NCBI GenBank assembly: GCA_965223305.1
Contig: CBDCWT010000002.1
Span: 1 to 32,745 of the forward strand
DNA length: 32,745 nt
Reading direction: 5' to 3'
Source of the DNA: CBDCWT01 sp965223305
Lineage (GTDB): Bacteria; Planctomycetota; Planctomycetia; Pirellulales; Pirellulaceae
A model generated the notes under the pieces. It did no database searches and was not told the origin of the DNA. It worked only from the letters and a program-made list of their open reading frames with translations. The position numbers were made by a program, and so were the translations under genes. Position 1 is the stretch's first letter, and each line of letters opens with the position of its first letter. Shown here in pieces: positions 14,794 through 23,295 of the stretch.

Positions 14794-15577
14794 CTCCTCT
14801 CACTCTCAAGCGCTCTACCGGGTTCTTCGCCGCCGGCCGCGAGGTCGAACAAGCTCTGACCTTGCTCTCCGACGGCGCCTTTAAGTTCTTCGTCTGGGTC
14901 TGCCTCCACGCGGATCGCCGCAGTGCTCGGCTGCCTTTCCGGCATGGCGAGCTGGCGCGTCGCCTGGGCAAGAGTCCGCGCTCGATCACGAGCTACTTGC
15001 GCGAGCTTCAACTCAAGAGAGTCTGCCAAGTGCAAGCCGCGCCAAACCAGCACCGCATGGGCTGCGATCGAGATCGCCGACCGCTTCTGGCCCTATCACA
15101 AGCAGATGCCGCAACGACCTCCAACGGCCAAGCCGACTACATCGAGCAAGTCCGCAAGTTGTTCCTGAGCCGCTCCTGCGTACAAGCGACGTTCTCCCCG
15201 GCGGATGAGCGACTCGCCGCCGAATGGCATCAGCGCCGCGTGCCGTTTGAGCGGATCGAGCGCGCCTATCTGCTCGGCTGCGCCCGCAAGTACGTCGCTC
15301 TTGCTCAACCAGCCCGCAACGCCGTTGATCTCCAGCTTGCGCTACTTCACGCGTCTGCTTGCCGAAGTCGCCGAGCTGTCGGTCTCCGACCGTTACTGGC
15401 GGCACCTGGCCCGCCAGAGTCGACCAATTCGAACAACGCTGGCGACGAATCCGCCGCCGCGCGAGTTGGTCACGCAAACTTTGCGCCAGCAAACCCCGGC
15501 CTAACGGCCTCAAAACAAGGAGAAACGAGATGATGATGCCCTTTACCCTTGACCCATGCCGATCACTTCGGGAATGA
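14790..15577 (+). pseudogene. Third gene of the IS21 element (HTH accessory), multiply frameshifted
   Basis: ATG 14790 gives MTPLTLKRSTGFFAAGREVE, LTLLSDGAFKFFVWVCLHAD and a winged-HTH-like part, GELARRLGKSPRSITSYLRE. The sequence then changes frame near 15045 (IEIADRFWPYHKQM), returns near 15135 (YIEQVRKLFLSRSCVQATF, then ARKYVAL), shifts near 15300 (SLRYFTRLLAEVAELSVSDR) and again near 15415 (VDQFEQRWRR). Joined, it matches the HTH protein that follows istB in some IS21 elements, as I recall. At least four shifts make it non-functional here, or the sequence is poor in this stretch. Confidence 0.7.
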
Positions 15578-15607
15578 TAAACACTCCAGCGTCGCTCCGC
15601 TCCGACC

Positions 15608-15655
15608 TGATCACCATCAGCCCGGAATCAGTGATCATCATCAGCGGAATCCGCA
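15608..15655 (-). repeat. IS21 right end: two terminal repeats
   Basis: Read from the right border inward, the minus strand gives TGCGGATTCCGCTGATGATG, then a second copy, GATTCCGGGCTGATGGTGAT, ending near 15608. The pair matches the left-end repeats and defines the outer boundary of the element. It belongs to the same IS21 type as the left end. Confidence 0.85.
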
Positions 15656-15989
15656 GTGTGGCCAGGAACAGACGTAAGTACCTAGAAACAAACAGCCTGG
15701 AGGTGCTCCCGCGTTAACTGTCGCGAAATCCGTCTTCCCACCAACAATCCGTCAATCGTAGTCCTCGGCTTGGCTCAAGAAGAACGCCCTAGTCGGAGAA
15801 GTGCTCCGTACTCCTGCCAAAACCACCTGGTTTTGGCAAGGGCGTGAGGGAGGGGCGAAGTCGTGGGTTTTCAGGGCTGAAGGGCTAGTTCGCCACGGAT
15901 GTTTTTGGCAGGCCCCTGTACCAGGCCGATGCGTGCGCCAGGATCAATCCTGTTCCGTCGAAGACCAACTCCGGGCTTTCGCGTAGCCG
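15656..15989. other. Gene-free stretch right of the IS21 element
   Basis: No coding frame with protein character was found. The stretch contains a perfect hairpin (15815-15838) and lies downstream of the minus-strand HU remnant. Confidence 0.4.
15815..15838. terminator. Perfect 10-bp hairpin, possible terminator
   Basis: TGCCAAAACC, loop ACCT, GGTTTTGGCA. The stem is perfect with a 4-nt loop. There is no T-run on either side, so rho-independent termination is uncertain. It sits about 150 bp past the HU remnant stop. Confidence 0.4.
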
Positions 15990-16189
15990 TCAGATCGACT
16001 TCAGATCCTTACCCGGCTTGAACCGGACCGCCTTGCCTGGGGAATCCTCACTTCTTCACCGGTTCTAGGATTCCGGCCAATACCGGTCTTGCGCGGGCGG
16101 ATGCTGAACACACCGAACCCACGCAGTTCGATTCGCTCGCCTCGCTCTCTAGTGCGAAGGCGGATTTCGCGCCAGTAACCACCGACCAA
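15990..16189 (-). pseudogene. HU/IHF-family DNA-binding protein remnant
   Basis: The minus strand reads ERGERIELRGFGVFSIRPRK, then TGIGRNPRTGEEVRIP. After a missing C in ATTCCCCAGG (near 16043) it continues GKAVRFKPGKDLKSI with TGA at 15990. These are the beta-arm (RNPRTGE, DNA intercalation) and C-terminal helix of an HU/IHF protein. The first about 40 residues (dimerising helices) are absent: upstream sequence does not continue the family. It is therefore a 5'-truncated, frameshifted copy. It ends the minus-strand cluster with the permease and PadR genes but is probably unrelated to them. Confidence 0.75.
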
Positions 16190-16228
16190 GGAGTATGTCC
16201 TTTCCTGGGAACTATTTAGGGCTGATCA

Positions 16229-18987
16229 CTACTCGTGGCGGAGTGCCACCATTGGATCGACTCCGGCAGCTCGTCGTGCCGGAAGATAGGAGGCTAACAA
16301 TGCTACCGCCACGAGAACGATGGCTACGGCCGAAAAGGTCACAGGGTCGGTTGGAGTCACGCCGTAAAGCTGGCTCTCAATGAGCTGAGTGAGGCCAAGG
16401 GCTGCGACGAGTCCGATGGCAACCCCAATCAGACTCAGACGCAATCCATCGGCCAGTACAACCTTGAGAACGTTGGATCGCTCGGCGCCAAGCGCCATAC
16501 GAATCCCAAACTCGTGGCTCCTCTGGACAACCGAGTAGGCGACAACGCCATAAAGCCCCACCGCCGCCAGCGAGACCGCGACGATTGCAAACAGACCCAA
16601 AAGCGAGAACCAAAAGTCCTCTGGTTTCCTCAATCGCTCAAGCTCCTCTTCGACTGTCGTCACCCGATTCGCCAATTGTGGATCGATGTCCGCTACAGTT
16701 CTCCGAAGTGTTTCGGCAAGTCCGGGCCTGGAACCGGTTGTTCGCACGATCAGGCTCTTCCATTTGTGAGAGTTGTGGGTTCCTCCTGGGTAGACTTTGA
16801 GGTGCTGTTGGTAGGGCACATAGACTTCGGGCATTGGGTCGCGCCGCAGGACCTGACGTACGTCTCCTACGACGCCCACGACGCGACGTGGTTTGTCGTC
16901 TTCCGGACCGAACCGGAGGCTTTTCGCAGATCTCATGCGGCTGATGTGAACGAACTGCCCCACTGCGTTCCTTTGAGGGAAATACTCGCGAACAAGCGCC
17001 TCGTTGACAATCGCCACCCACTCGGAGTCCTCGGTGTCATGTCCCGTAAATGGACGACCCTGAAGGAGTGAAATGTCCATCAGCCGGAAATAGTCCGGGC
17101 TGATCTCGTTGACGATCCCCCACGGCTCTTCTCCAGGAGACCCCGCAGTCCGTCCGTGGATGCGCAGTGGCATAGGCCAATAGGCGGTGATCGGTGGAAG
17201 CTGCGTCGCAACCGCTACGGAAACGACTCCGGGCAATCTTTGCACCCGTTCGAGTACTTGATCGAGAACGGCGTTCGTCTGCTGCGTGACATGCACTGCG
17301 CCGTCTTTCCGAGTTGCGTAACGCTCCGACTCGAAATGCACCGAGGTTGAGAGCAACCCGTCCGACCGGTAGCCCAAATCGACCCTAAGCAACCTCATGA
17401 AGCTGTTGATCATCAGTCCGGCGCCCGTCAACAGAACCATGCCCAACGCGAGTTGCAAAACGACAAGCGAACCTCGAAGCCGCATGCTGGGCGACGAGGT
17501 CATGCGATGCTGTCCCGACCTGAGAATCACGTTGAGATTCGGATTGGAGATTTGGAGAGCGGGTGCCAATCCAAACAAGATCACTGTCAGAATGGAGATT
17601 GCCAGAGTGAACAGCAAGGCCACGAAATCGATGGCAATCTCGTCCTCAGGTAGTCGCCAGTCTGGAGCGAGCACGGCGATCATCTGAACACCAAAGTTGG
17701 CCACCAAAACTCCCGCGAAACCTCCAGCCAGAGACAGCAGAAGACTTTCTGTTACCAACTGCCTGACGAGGCGGCCCCGGCTAGCCCCGAGCGCCCCCCG
17801 CGCCGCGATTTCCTTGCGGCGGTTCATCGAGCGAGCAAGAAGAAGGTTGGCAACGTTGGCACAGACAATCAGCAGCACGAAACTGACAACGCCGAAGAGC
17901 AATAGTAAGGGGCGGCCGTAGCTCGGCTGCCACCGGGTTGCACCCCAACGAATCATGTCGAGTAGCGGCTGGACCTTGGCGCCCTTATTTCCTGTATTGG
18001 CCTGCGGTGGAGGTGGGATGGTGCGCCGTCGAATGGCATCAATCTCCTGCTGGGCTTGTTCTACGCTCACTTCCGGTTTGAGGCGCGCGAGTTTTAGGAG
18101 CCAAGGGCTAGGGTTCGTGGCAGCGTTCGTCGGGACGAAGACGTCCACTTCGCTTGCCCACGGAAAAATCCAGAATCCAGGCGGCATGATTCCGACAATG
18201 ATTTCGCCACCGCCCTTTTTCCACGGCGGGAGCGCTTGGCCTACTACATCTCGCGATCCCCGTTGAAGTGCTCTTTCCAAAATCTGTGACTGATGATGAC
18301 CGTGTTCGCTTGGTCGGGTCGGGGCCCGGCGTCGTCGGGGATGAAATCACGCCCGATCAGGGGTTCGACCCCCAATAAGCTGAACGTGTTCGGATTGACA
18401 TGCTGGACGGTAAACTCTGCCCCGGCACCCGAGCCTGTTTCGCCAAGCCAGTACATCCTGCTAGCGACTCCCTCCGCTTCAGCCATCTGCTCAAAGACTT
18501 GGTTCTGTCTTTGCCATTCCAGAAAGGCGAACTGTTCGGGGTAGTCCATTCGGTTAGCTTTTTGGTTGAACTCCCAAACCACCACGAGGCGTTCAGGGTC
18601 AGCATAGGGTGGTGGGGTGAGCAACACTCCCTTCACGACACTGAAAACGGCCGTGGTCGCGCCGATCCCGAGAGCAAGGGAAAGAAGTGCCGTGACCGTG
18701 AAGCCACGAGATTTCATCAGAACGCGGACTCCGTAGCGGACGTCCTGCCAGAGGGTCTCTAACCAGCCGAAACTCCAGATTGCGCGACTGTCCTCCCTCG
18801 TCAAGGTGCTACTCCCGAACTTGAAACGAGCAGCCTGTTGTGCCTCTTCGGGACTCAAACCCTGGTCAACAAATTCCTGAGTCTGAATTTGGAGATGGGA
18901 CTCGATCTCTTCAGCCAATTCCTGCTCCGCCGAGTCTCGACGGAAGAGGTGGCTTACTCGATAGGCGAAGTCTTGTAGCCAGGTCAT
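16229..18987 (-). pseudogene. ADOP-family ABC transporter permease (MacB/FtsX type), one frameshift
   Basis: ATG 18987 (MTWLQDFAYRVSHLFRR) begins a cytosolic head with EEIESHLQIQTQEFVDQGLS. Next come a first membrane segment (LLSLALGIGATTAVFSVVKG), a MacB-type periplasmic core, and FtsX domain one (VVSFVLLIVCANVANLLLAR, EIAARGALGASRGRLVRQL). The second half repeats this and ends FGIRMALGAERSNVLKVVLA and ASYLPARRAAGVDPMVALRH at 16229. About 919 residues and the two-domain layout fit ADOP proteins. One base is missing near 18250 (FNGDRE then VVGQALPPW), splitting the frame. ADOPs lack their own ATPase and may export macrolide-like compounds or act as mechanotransmitters; substrate unknown. The PadR gene 35 bp upstream probably controls it. 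Confidence 0.88.
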
Positions 18988-19022
18988 CTGGGTCTCCGCT
19001 TCGGCAGAAGGCGTTCGGCCGG

Positions 19023-19380
19023 CTAGGTTTCCTCTTTCACTGGCCGAAGGATACGAGTCACGGCCTCGGCCAGGCGCTCCCACTTTGACGTCTCGACGGC
19101 CAATTGCTTCTTTCCGGCAGCCGTTAACCGGTAGTACTTCGCGCGACGATTGTTCTCCGATACGCCCCACTTCGCCTTGATCCAGCCGCGTGCTTGAAGC
19201 CGTTGCAGCGCCGGGTACAGGGAACCGTGGTCCACCTGAAGGACATCGTCTGAGGTTTTCTCGATGGAAGTAGCTATCCCTTGGCCGTGGACGGGACCGA
19301 ATAGCAGAGTGCGCAGGATCAGGAGGTCGAGCGTTCCCTGTAGGTCAGTGTTGGTTGGGATCAGTCGATGTGCGCGCCAT
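19023..19380 (-). pseudogene. PadR-family transcriptional regulator, N-terminal frameshift
   Basis: The protein reads LQGTLDLLILRTLLFGPVHG, GIATSIEKTSDDVLQVDHGS, LYPALQRLQARGWIKAKWGV, SENNRRAKYYRLTAAGKKQL and ends LRPVKEET at 19023. This is the PadR winged helix with its dimer helix, about 115 residues. The first in-phase start is GTG 19235, inside the domain. ATG 19380 (MARTST) lies one base out of phase with the domain, so either a base is in error near 19362 or the gene is dead. PadR proteins repress neighbouring membrane-transport genes. The layout PadR then ADOP on one strand, 35 bp apart, is the standard acidobacterial arrangement. Confidence 0.85.
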
Positions 19381-19389
19381 GAGAGTCTG

Positions 19390-19425
19390 GTAGAAACTCT
19401 ACACCTTCATGAGGTAGAAAATCAA
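19390..19425 (-). promoter_or_regulatory. Candidate promoter with PadR-type palindrome
   Basis: On the minus strand TTGATT (19420-19425) and TAGAGT (19396-19401) are 18 bp apart, 16-40 bp upstream of the PadR ATG. A 5-3-5 palindrome, GTAGA-AAC-TCTAC (19390-19402), covers the -10 region, and GTAGAA recurs in part at 19414. Binding by the PadR product would give autorepression. Confidence 0.5.
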
Positions 19426-19613
19426 CTAAACACATCGAGGGCTTGATCGCATCTGGCAACCTCCCCCAGGACGTAGGAGCCTGTGGGTGTGCGCCGAATC
19501 AGGACTGTTCGGCAGATAGCCCAACTTCGTCACGGCGACGGTGATTTTGACGATTTTGGGGTATCGAGGCGGGGTAAGTGGTTGATTCTTGGAGCGAGGT
19601 TTTTGCGGCGCCG

Positions 19614-21454
19614 ATGTAGTGCAGACCTACCCTCTTGAAAGTGCGGGGCGATCGTGACAATATCGCCGCAAGATGTTTTTGCGGCCGCACCGGAGACGCA
19701 AGGACGGCAAGGATCACAGCTATTGGTCGTTGGTCGAGACGGTACGAACGGCGAAGGGACCGCGACAGCGACGACTCTGTTATCTGGGCGAACTCAATGA
19801 CTCGGCGCACGCCCGTTGGCGAAAGACCATCGAGGTCTTCAACGAGCAGGGCGAGAGCCGACAGCTGAAGCTGTTCCCGGCCGATGTCGAACCGCCGAGT
19901 GAGGAGACCGGTGTAGCGCGGGTGCTGGTAGACCGCGTGCGTCTGGAGCGGACGCGATGTTTCGGTGACTGTTTCTTGGGGCTGGCGTTGTGGCAACGTC
20001 TGGGGCTGGATCGGTTCTTCCAGGAGTTGTTGGATCGCGAGGAGGATGGGGCGGATGTGCCGTGGTCGCAGGTGGCGGCGGTGCTGGCGATCAACCGCTT
20101 GTGCGCGCCAGGCAGCGAGTTGGCGATCGAGCAACGTTGGTATCCGGCCACAGCGCTGGACGATCTGCTGGGGATTGCCGACAGCAAGATCAACGACACC
20201 CGACTGTACCGCTGTCTGGACCGGCTGCTGCCGCACAAGACGAAGCTGGAGCGCCATCTCAAGCAGCGCTACGGGGAGTTGTTCGTGGCCACGTTCGACG
20301 TGCTGCTCTACGATCTGACCAGTAGCTACGTCGAAGGGGCGGCAGCAAAGAATCCGATGATGCAGCGTGGCTACTCGCGCGACCATCGGCCGGACTGCCC
20401 GCAAGTGGTGATTGCACTGATTGTGAACGCCGAAGGCTTCCCGTTGAGCTACGAAACCTTCGACGGCAACCGGGCGGATGTGACGACACTGGAGGCGGTG
20501 TTGCGGATGGTGGAGCGCAAGTACGGCCAGGCGCGGCGGGTGTGGGTGTTCGACCGTGGGATTGTGAGCGAGGAAAACCTGGAAGCGTTGCGGCGTCGCC
20601 AGGGGCGGTATCTGGTAGGAACACCGCGAGCGAGGCTAAAGAAGTTCGAGCGGGAGCTGCTGGAGGACGGTTGGCGTCAGGTGCGTCCCGAGGTGGAAGT
20701 GAAACTGGTGGCGACGCCACAGGGGGAAGAGACATACATCCTGTGCCGGTCCACGGCGCGCAAACAGAAGGAGCAAGCGATGCGGTCTCGGTTCTCGGCG
20801 CGGATGGAGAAGGCCCTGGGCGCTTTGGCAAAGCGAGTTGACGACGGGAAGCTAAAAGACCGGCACAAGATCGAGCGACGCCTGGGGAGCATCCAGGCGC
20901 GGCATCCGCAAGTGGCGGACCTCTACCAGATGGAGGTTGTCGAGCAGCAGGACGGGCTGCGGCTGGAGTGGCAACCGATCGCACAGCGTCAAAGCTGGCA
21001 GCAAGCCCGAGAAGGGGCCTATCTGTTGCGGACGAACTTGCCCGACACGGATCCGGAACAACTCTGGAAGAGCTATATCCAATTGACGGAAGCCGAAGCA
21101 ACGTTTCGCGTGCTGAAGAGCGAACTCTCCATCCGGCCGATCTTCCACCAACTCGAGAGGCGGGTGAAGGCGCACATCCTAGTGGCCTTTCTGGGCTACG
21201 CGATGTGGGTGACGCTGAAACATCTGCTGTTGCGCCAGGGGTCGAATCTCTCTCCGGCACGGGCTTTGGAGCTGCTATCGCGGCTGCATAGTGCCGACAT
21301 CATTCTGCCGACCACCGAGGGCCGTGAGATCCGTCTGCGACGGATCACCACGCCCACCGCCGAGCAGCAATCTCTGCTGGACCAACTCGGCCTCCAACTC
21401 CCGCAAAGGCTCACTTTTGATACCGAATGTAGTGCAGACTTTGCCGTAGCCTGA
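19614..21454 (+). mobile_element. IS1634-family insertion sequence (ends approximate)
   Basis: The unit contains one full transposase gene. The 13-mer ATGTAGTGCAGAC occurs at 19614-19626, before the gene, and at 21427-21439, overlapping its last codons. The copies are in direct, not inverted, orientation. I could not fix the true terminal inverted repeats or a target duplication. The right side abuts a truncated IS4-type transposase, so this element is the younger one or was joined by deletion. Confidence 0.7.
19673..21454 (+). CDS. IS1634-family DDE transposase, full length
   Basis: The 593-residue protein starts MFLRPHRRRKDGKDHSYWSL, the usual opening of this family, with YLGELN soon after. 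The DDE domain shows ATFDVLLYDLTSSYVEG (first Asp), VWVFDRGIVSEENLEALRRR (second Asp) and YIQLTEAEATFRVLKSELSI (Glu in the Y-(2)-R-(3)-E-(6)-K type signature), followed by IFHQLERRVKAHILVAFLGY. The C-terminus LTFDTECSADF overlaps the terminal repeat. Length and all catalytic residues appear normal and the frame is unbroken, so it may be active. It cuts and pastes its own element. Confidence 0.93.
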   Translation: MFLRPHRRRKDGKDHSYWSLVETVRTAKGPRQRRLCYLGELNDSAHARWRKTIEVFNEQGESRQLKLFPADVEPPSEETGVARVLVDRVRLERTRCFGDCFLGLALWQRLGLDRFFQELLDREEDGADVPWSQVAAVLAINRLCAPGSELAIEQRWYPATALDDLLGIADSKINDTRLYRCLDRLLPHKTKLERHLKQRYGELFVATFDVLLYDLTSSYVEGAAAKNPMMQRGYSRDHRPDCPQVVIALIVNAEGFPLSYETFDGNRADVTTLEAVLRMVERKYGQARRVWVFDRGIVSEENLEALRRRQGRYLVGTPRARLKKFERELLEDGWRQVRPEVEVKLVATPQGEETYILCRSTARKQKEQAMRSRFSARMEKALGALAKRVDDGKLKDRHKIERRLGSIQARHPQVADLYQMEVVEQQDGLRLEWQPIAQRQSWQQAREGAYLLRTNLPDTDPEQLWKSYIQLTEAEATFRVLKSELSIRPIFHQLERRVKAHILVAFLGYAMWVTLKHLLLRQGSNLSPARALELLSRLHSADIILPTTEGREIRLRRITTPTAEQQSLLDQLGLQLPQRLTFDTECSADFAVA

Positions 21455-21474
21455 ACTCATTCCAAAGAACTTAA

Positions 21475-22596
21475 CTCATCTGTCGCTACCTCTGTGACGA
21501 ACTTCTGCGCGGGTTCCCGTGCTGGGGCCAGTTCGTGGCGATGCTGTTTTGTCAGCTCGGCCAAGCCCACTCACTGCGTGAGATCTGCGGCGGGCTGGCC
21601 GCGACCGAAGGCAAACTCAAGCACCTCGGTCTGTCGGCGGCGCCGAAGCGCTCCACGCTGTCCTACGCCAACGGGCAGCGGCCTTGGCAGTTGTTCGAAA
21701 CGGTCTTTGAGCAACTGCTCGGCAAGTGTCGCGGGCAACTCGGGCTGGCCACCGGCGGCCACAAGTTTCGTTTCAAAAACCGCCTGCTCAGCCTGGACGC
21801 CAGTGTCATCGACCTGTGCGTGTCGCTGTTCGACTGGGCCCAGTTTCAACGCACCAAAGGCGCCATCAAGCTGCACTTGCTGCTCGACCACGCCGGCTAC
21901 CTGCCCTCCTTCGCTGTCGTGACGACGGGCAAGACAGCGGATCTGACCGTGGCACGCCAACTGGAATTCGAACCCGGCACCGTGCTCGTGCTCGACCGCG
22001 GCTACACCGACTACCGCTGGTTTGTGGAACTGAGTCGGCGCAAAGTGTACTTTGTGACGCGTCTGAAGCAGAACGCGGTGTACGAAGTAGTGGAGCGGCG
22101 CGCTGCGTACCCTCAAAGCAGTCACGTGGTCGCCGACGAAGTGATCTTCTTTCCCAGCCAAGCCGAGACCCGCAAGGAATCCTTCTTCCGACGGGTGGAG
22201 ATCGACGATCCCGAGCAGGGGCGGCTGGTGTTTCTGACCAACCATCACAAGCTGGGAGCCACAACGGTCGCGGCGATCTACAAAGACCGCTGGCAGGTCG
22301 AACTGTTCTTCAAAGCGCTCAAGCAGAACCTGCGGATCAAGACCTTCGTGGGCACCAGCGCCAACGCCGTGCGCACCCAGGTCTGGACAGCGCTGATTGC
22401 GATGCTGCTGCTGCGCTACTTGCAGTTGCGGGCGAAGTTCGCTTGGTCGTTGTCGAACCTGGCGGCGCTGCTGCGTCAGCAGTTGTTCGTGCACCGTGAT
22501 CTATGGCAATGGCTCGATGAACCGTTCCAACCGCCGCCGGGGTTGCCCCAGACGGCGATCGAGCAGTTGGCGCTGCCGCTGACGGCGCGGCGGTAA
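21475..22596 (+). pseudogene. IS4-family transposase (DUF4372 type), N-terminally truncated
   Basis: From about 21481 the frame reads CRYLCDELLRGFPCWGQFVA and MLFCQLGQAHSLREICGGL (end of a DUF4372-type N-domain), then LLSLDASVIDLCVSLFDWAQ (first Asp), LVLDRGYTDYRWFVEL (second Asp) and IYKDRWQVELFFKALKQNLR (Glu). It ends LPLTARR at TAA 22596. About the first 45-50 residues, the start codon and the left end of the element are missing; a stop (TAA 21474) lies just upstream. The IS1634 unit abuts at that point, and the missing half is not found on its other side, so a deletion accompanied the event. The enzyme is not expressible from its own start. Confidence 0.85.
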
Positions 22597-22803
22597 TTCG
22601 GACAGCAACAACAGACCTCAGAAAGCAAAACGAATCAGGGAGGGCTACCCGCGAGGGCAATTCGGACAGCATCAGCATTCTGACCGCACTCCGGGCGGGC
22701 TTCACAGACGGCCAACCTGGTTTTTCAGAAGGCTGTTACGGGGAGCTATGTCCCGTGTTTTCAACACCGAGGATGCCCAGCTTCAGCTAATTCGGACAGC
22801 AGT
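22592..22803 (+). repeat. IS4-type right end with three AATTCGGACAGCA copies
   Basis: AATTCGGACAGCA occurs directly after the transposase stop (about 22594), again near 22660 and again near 22790. The last, CTAATTCGGACAGCAG, marks the element border because the secreted-protein gene begins to read immediately beyond it. Three same-direction copies over 200 bp are unusual for an IS4 end. Confidence 0.6.
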
Positions 22804-22973
22804 GGGACCGAACCAATAATCTCGTATTCGTCGTAGGGACACTTGTCCGCAGCGGACAACACTGCGATAAACGGCAGGGCCACGGATAGGCAAGCTAAGA
22901 GTAGCTTGGCATCGAAACGCGCGCGTCTGCTATTTGTCGCCATCTTCTTCAGGACGACTTCAACGACGCGCAT
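22761..22973 (-). pseudogene. Small secreted protein truncated by the IS4-type element
   Basis: ATG 22973 follows GGAGGT at ideal spacing. After a basic start (MRVVEVVLKKMATNSRRARF) comes a hydrophobic signal segment, KLLLACLSVALPFIAVLSAA, and then DKCPYDEYEIIGSVP. At about 22803 the frame enters the IS4 right end and reads LLSELAEAGHPRC to a stop at 22761, which is element DNA. Only about 20 mature residues of the original protein remain; family unknown. The intact promoter and ribosome site upstream suggest the gene was live before the insertion. Confidence 0.6.
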
Positions 22974-23011
22974 GTTGAGACCTCCGTTCTTCTTAGCCGG
23001 CACTGTGCCGC

Positions 23012-23039
23012 ATTCTAGCTGCCGGACTTCTTCGATCAA
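23012..23039 (-). promoter_or_regulatory. Candidate sigma70-like promoter of the truncated secreted-protein gene
   Basis: On the minus strand TTGATC (23034-23039) and TAGAAT (23012-23017) are 16 bp apart, about 40 bp upstream of ATG 22973. Five of six -10 bases match consensus. Confidence 0.45.
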
Positions 23040-23295
23040 TAGCGTCTTGTTCATCAATCCAGGCGAGCGTGGCTTGACAGTGGTGTGCGACATCTGCGGC
23101 ATGGCTCGGGAGCCCGTACCGACACCAATCTTCCACCGGGCTCTTGTGTCCTTGTTTCGTAGGGCTTAGCCCTTCTTCGAGGCGCGAGGGTATCGCTGAC
23201 TCAAGGCGAGCTCCGGCGACTGCTTGTCTCTATTACGAAGCTTGATCGCCTATCATTGTTCCTGCCGGCGATACCACGCATGAAAGCAATTGCTC

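Larger units (their letters stand above)
6321..15655 (+). mobile_element. Mosaic IS21-family element carrying two nested serine-recombinase elements
   Basis: The ends match: TGCGGATTCCG at 6321 and its reverse complement ending at 15655, each followed by related 22-23 bp repeats of the GATTCCGGGCTGATGGTGATC type, as IS21 transposases bind. Inside are istA (split by element 1), istB (split by element 2) and a third frame after istB. IS21 elements normally span about 2-2.5 kb; here about 5.95 kb is nested DNA. The outer halves of istA and istB belong to one IS21 subgroup and the inner halves to another. No convincing target-site duplication flanks the ends (left ...TTTGGT, right GTGTGG...), which may mean rearrangement after insertion. 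Confidence 0.88.

Noticed and set aside
14357..14989. N-terminal extension of the element 2 accessory frame through istB
   Set aside because: The frame is open by chance across the istB 3' piece; family character begins only at VTVYYRWHP inside the element.
19499..21260. Long minus-strand open frames over the IS1634 transposase
   Set aside because: Antisense shadows in GC-rich coding DNA; the plus-strand transposase has all DDE motifs.
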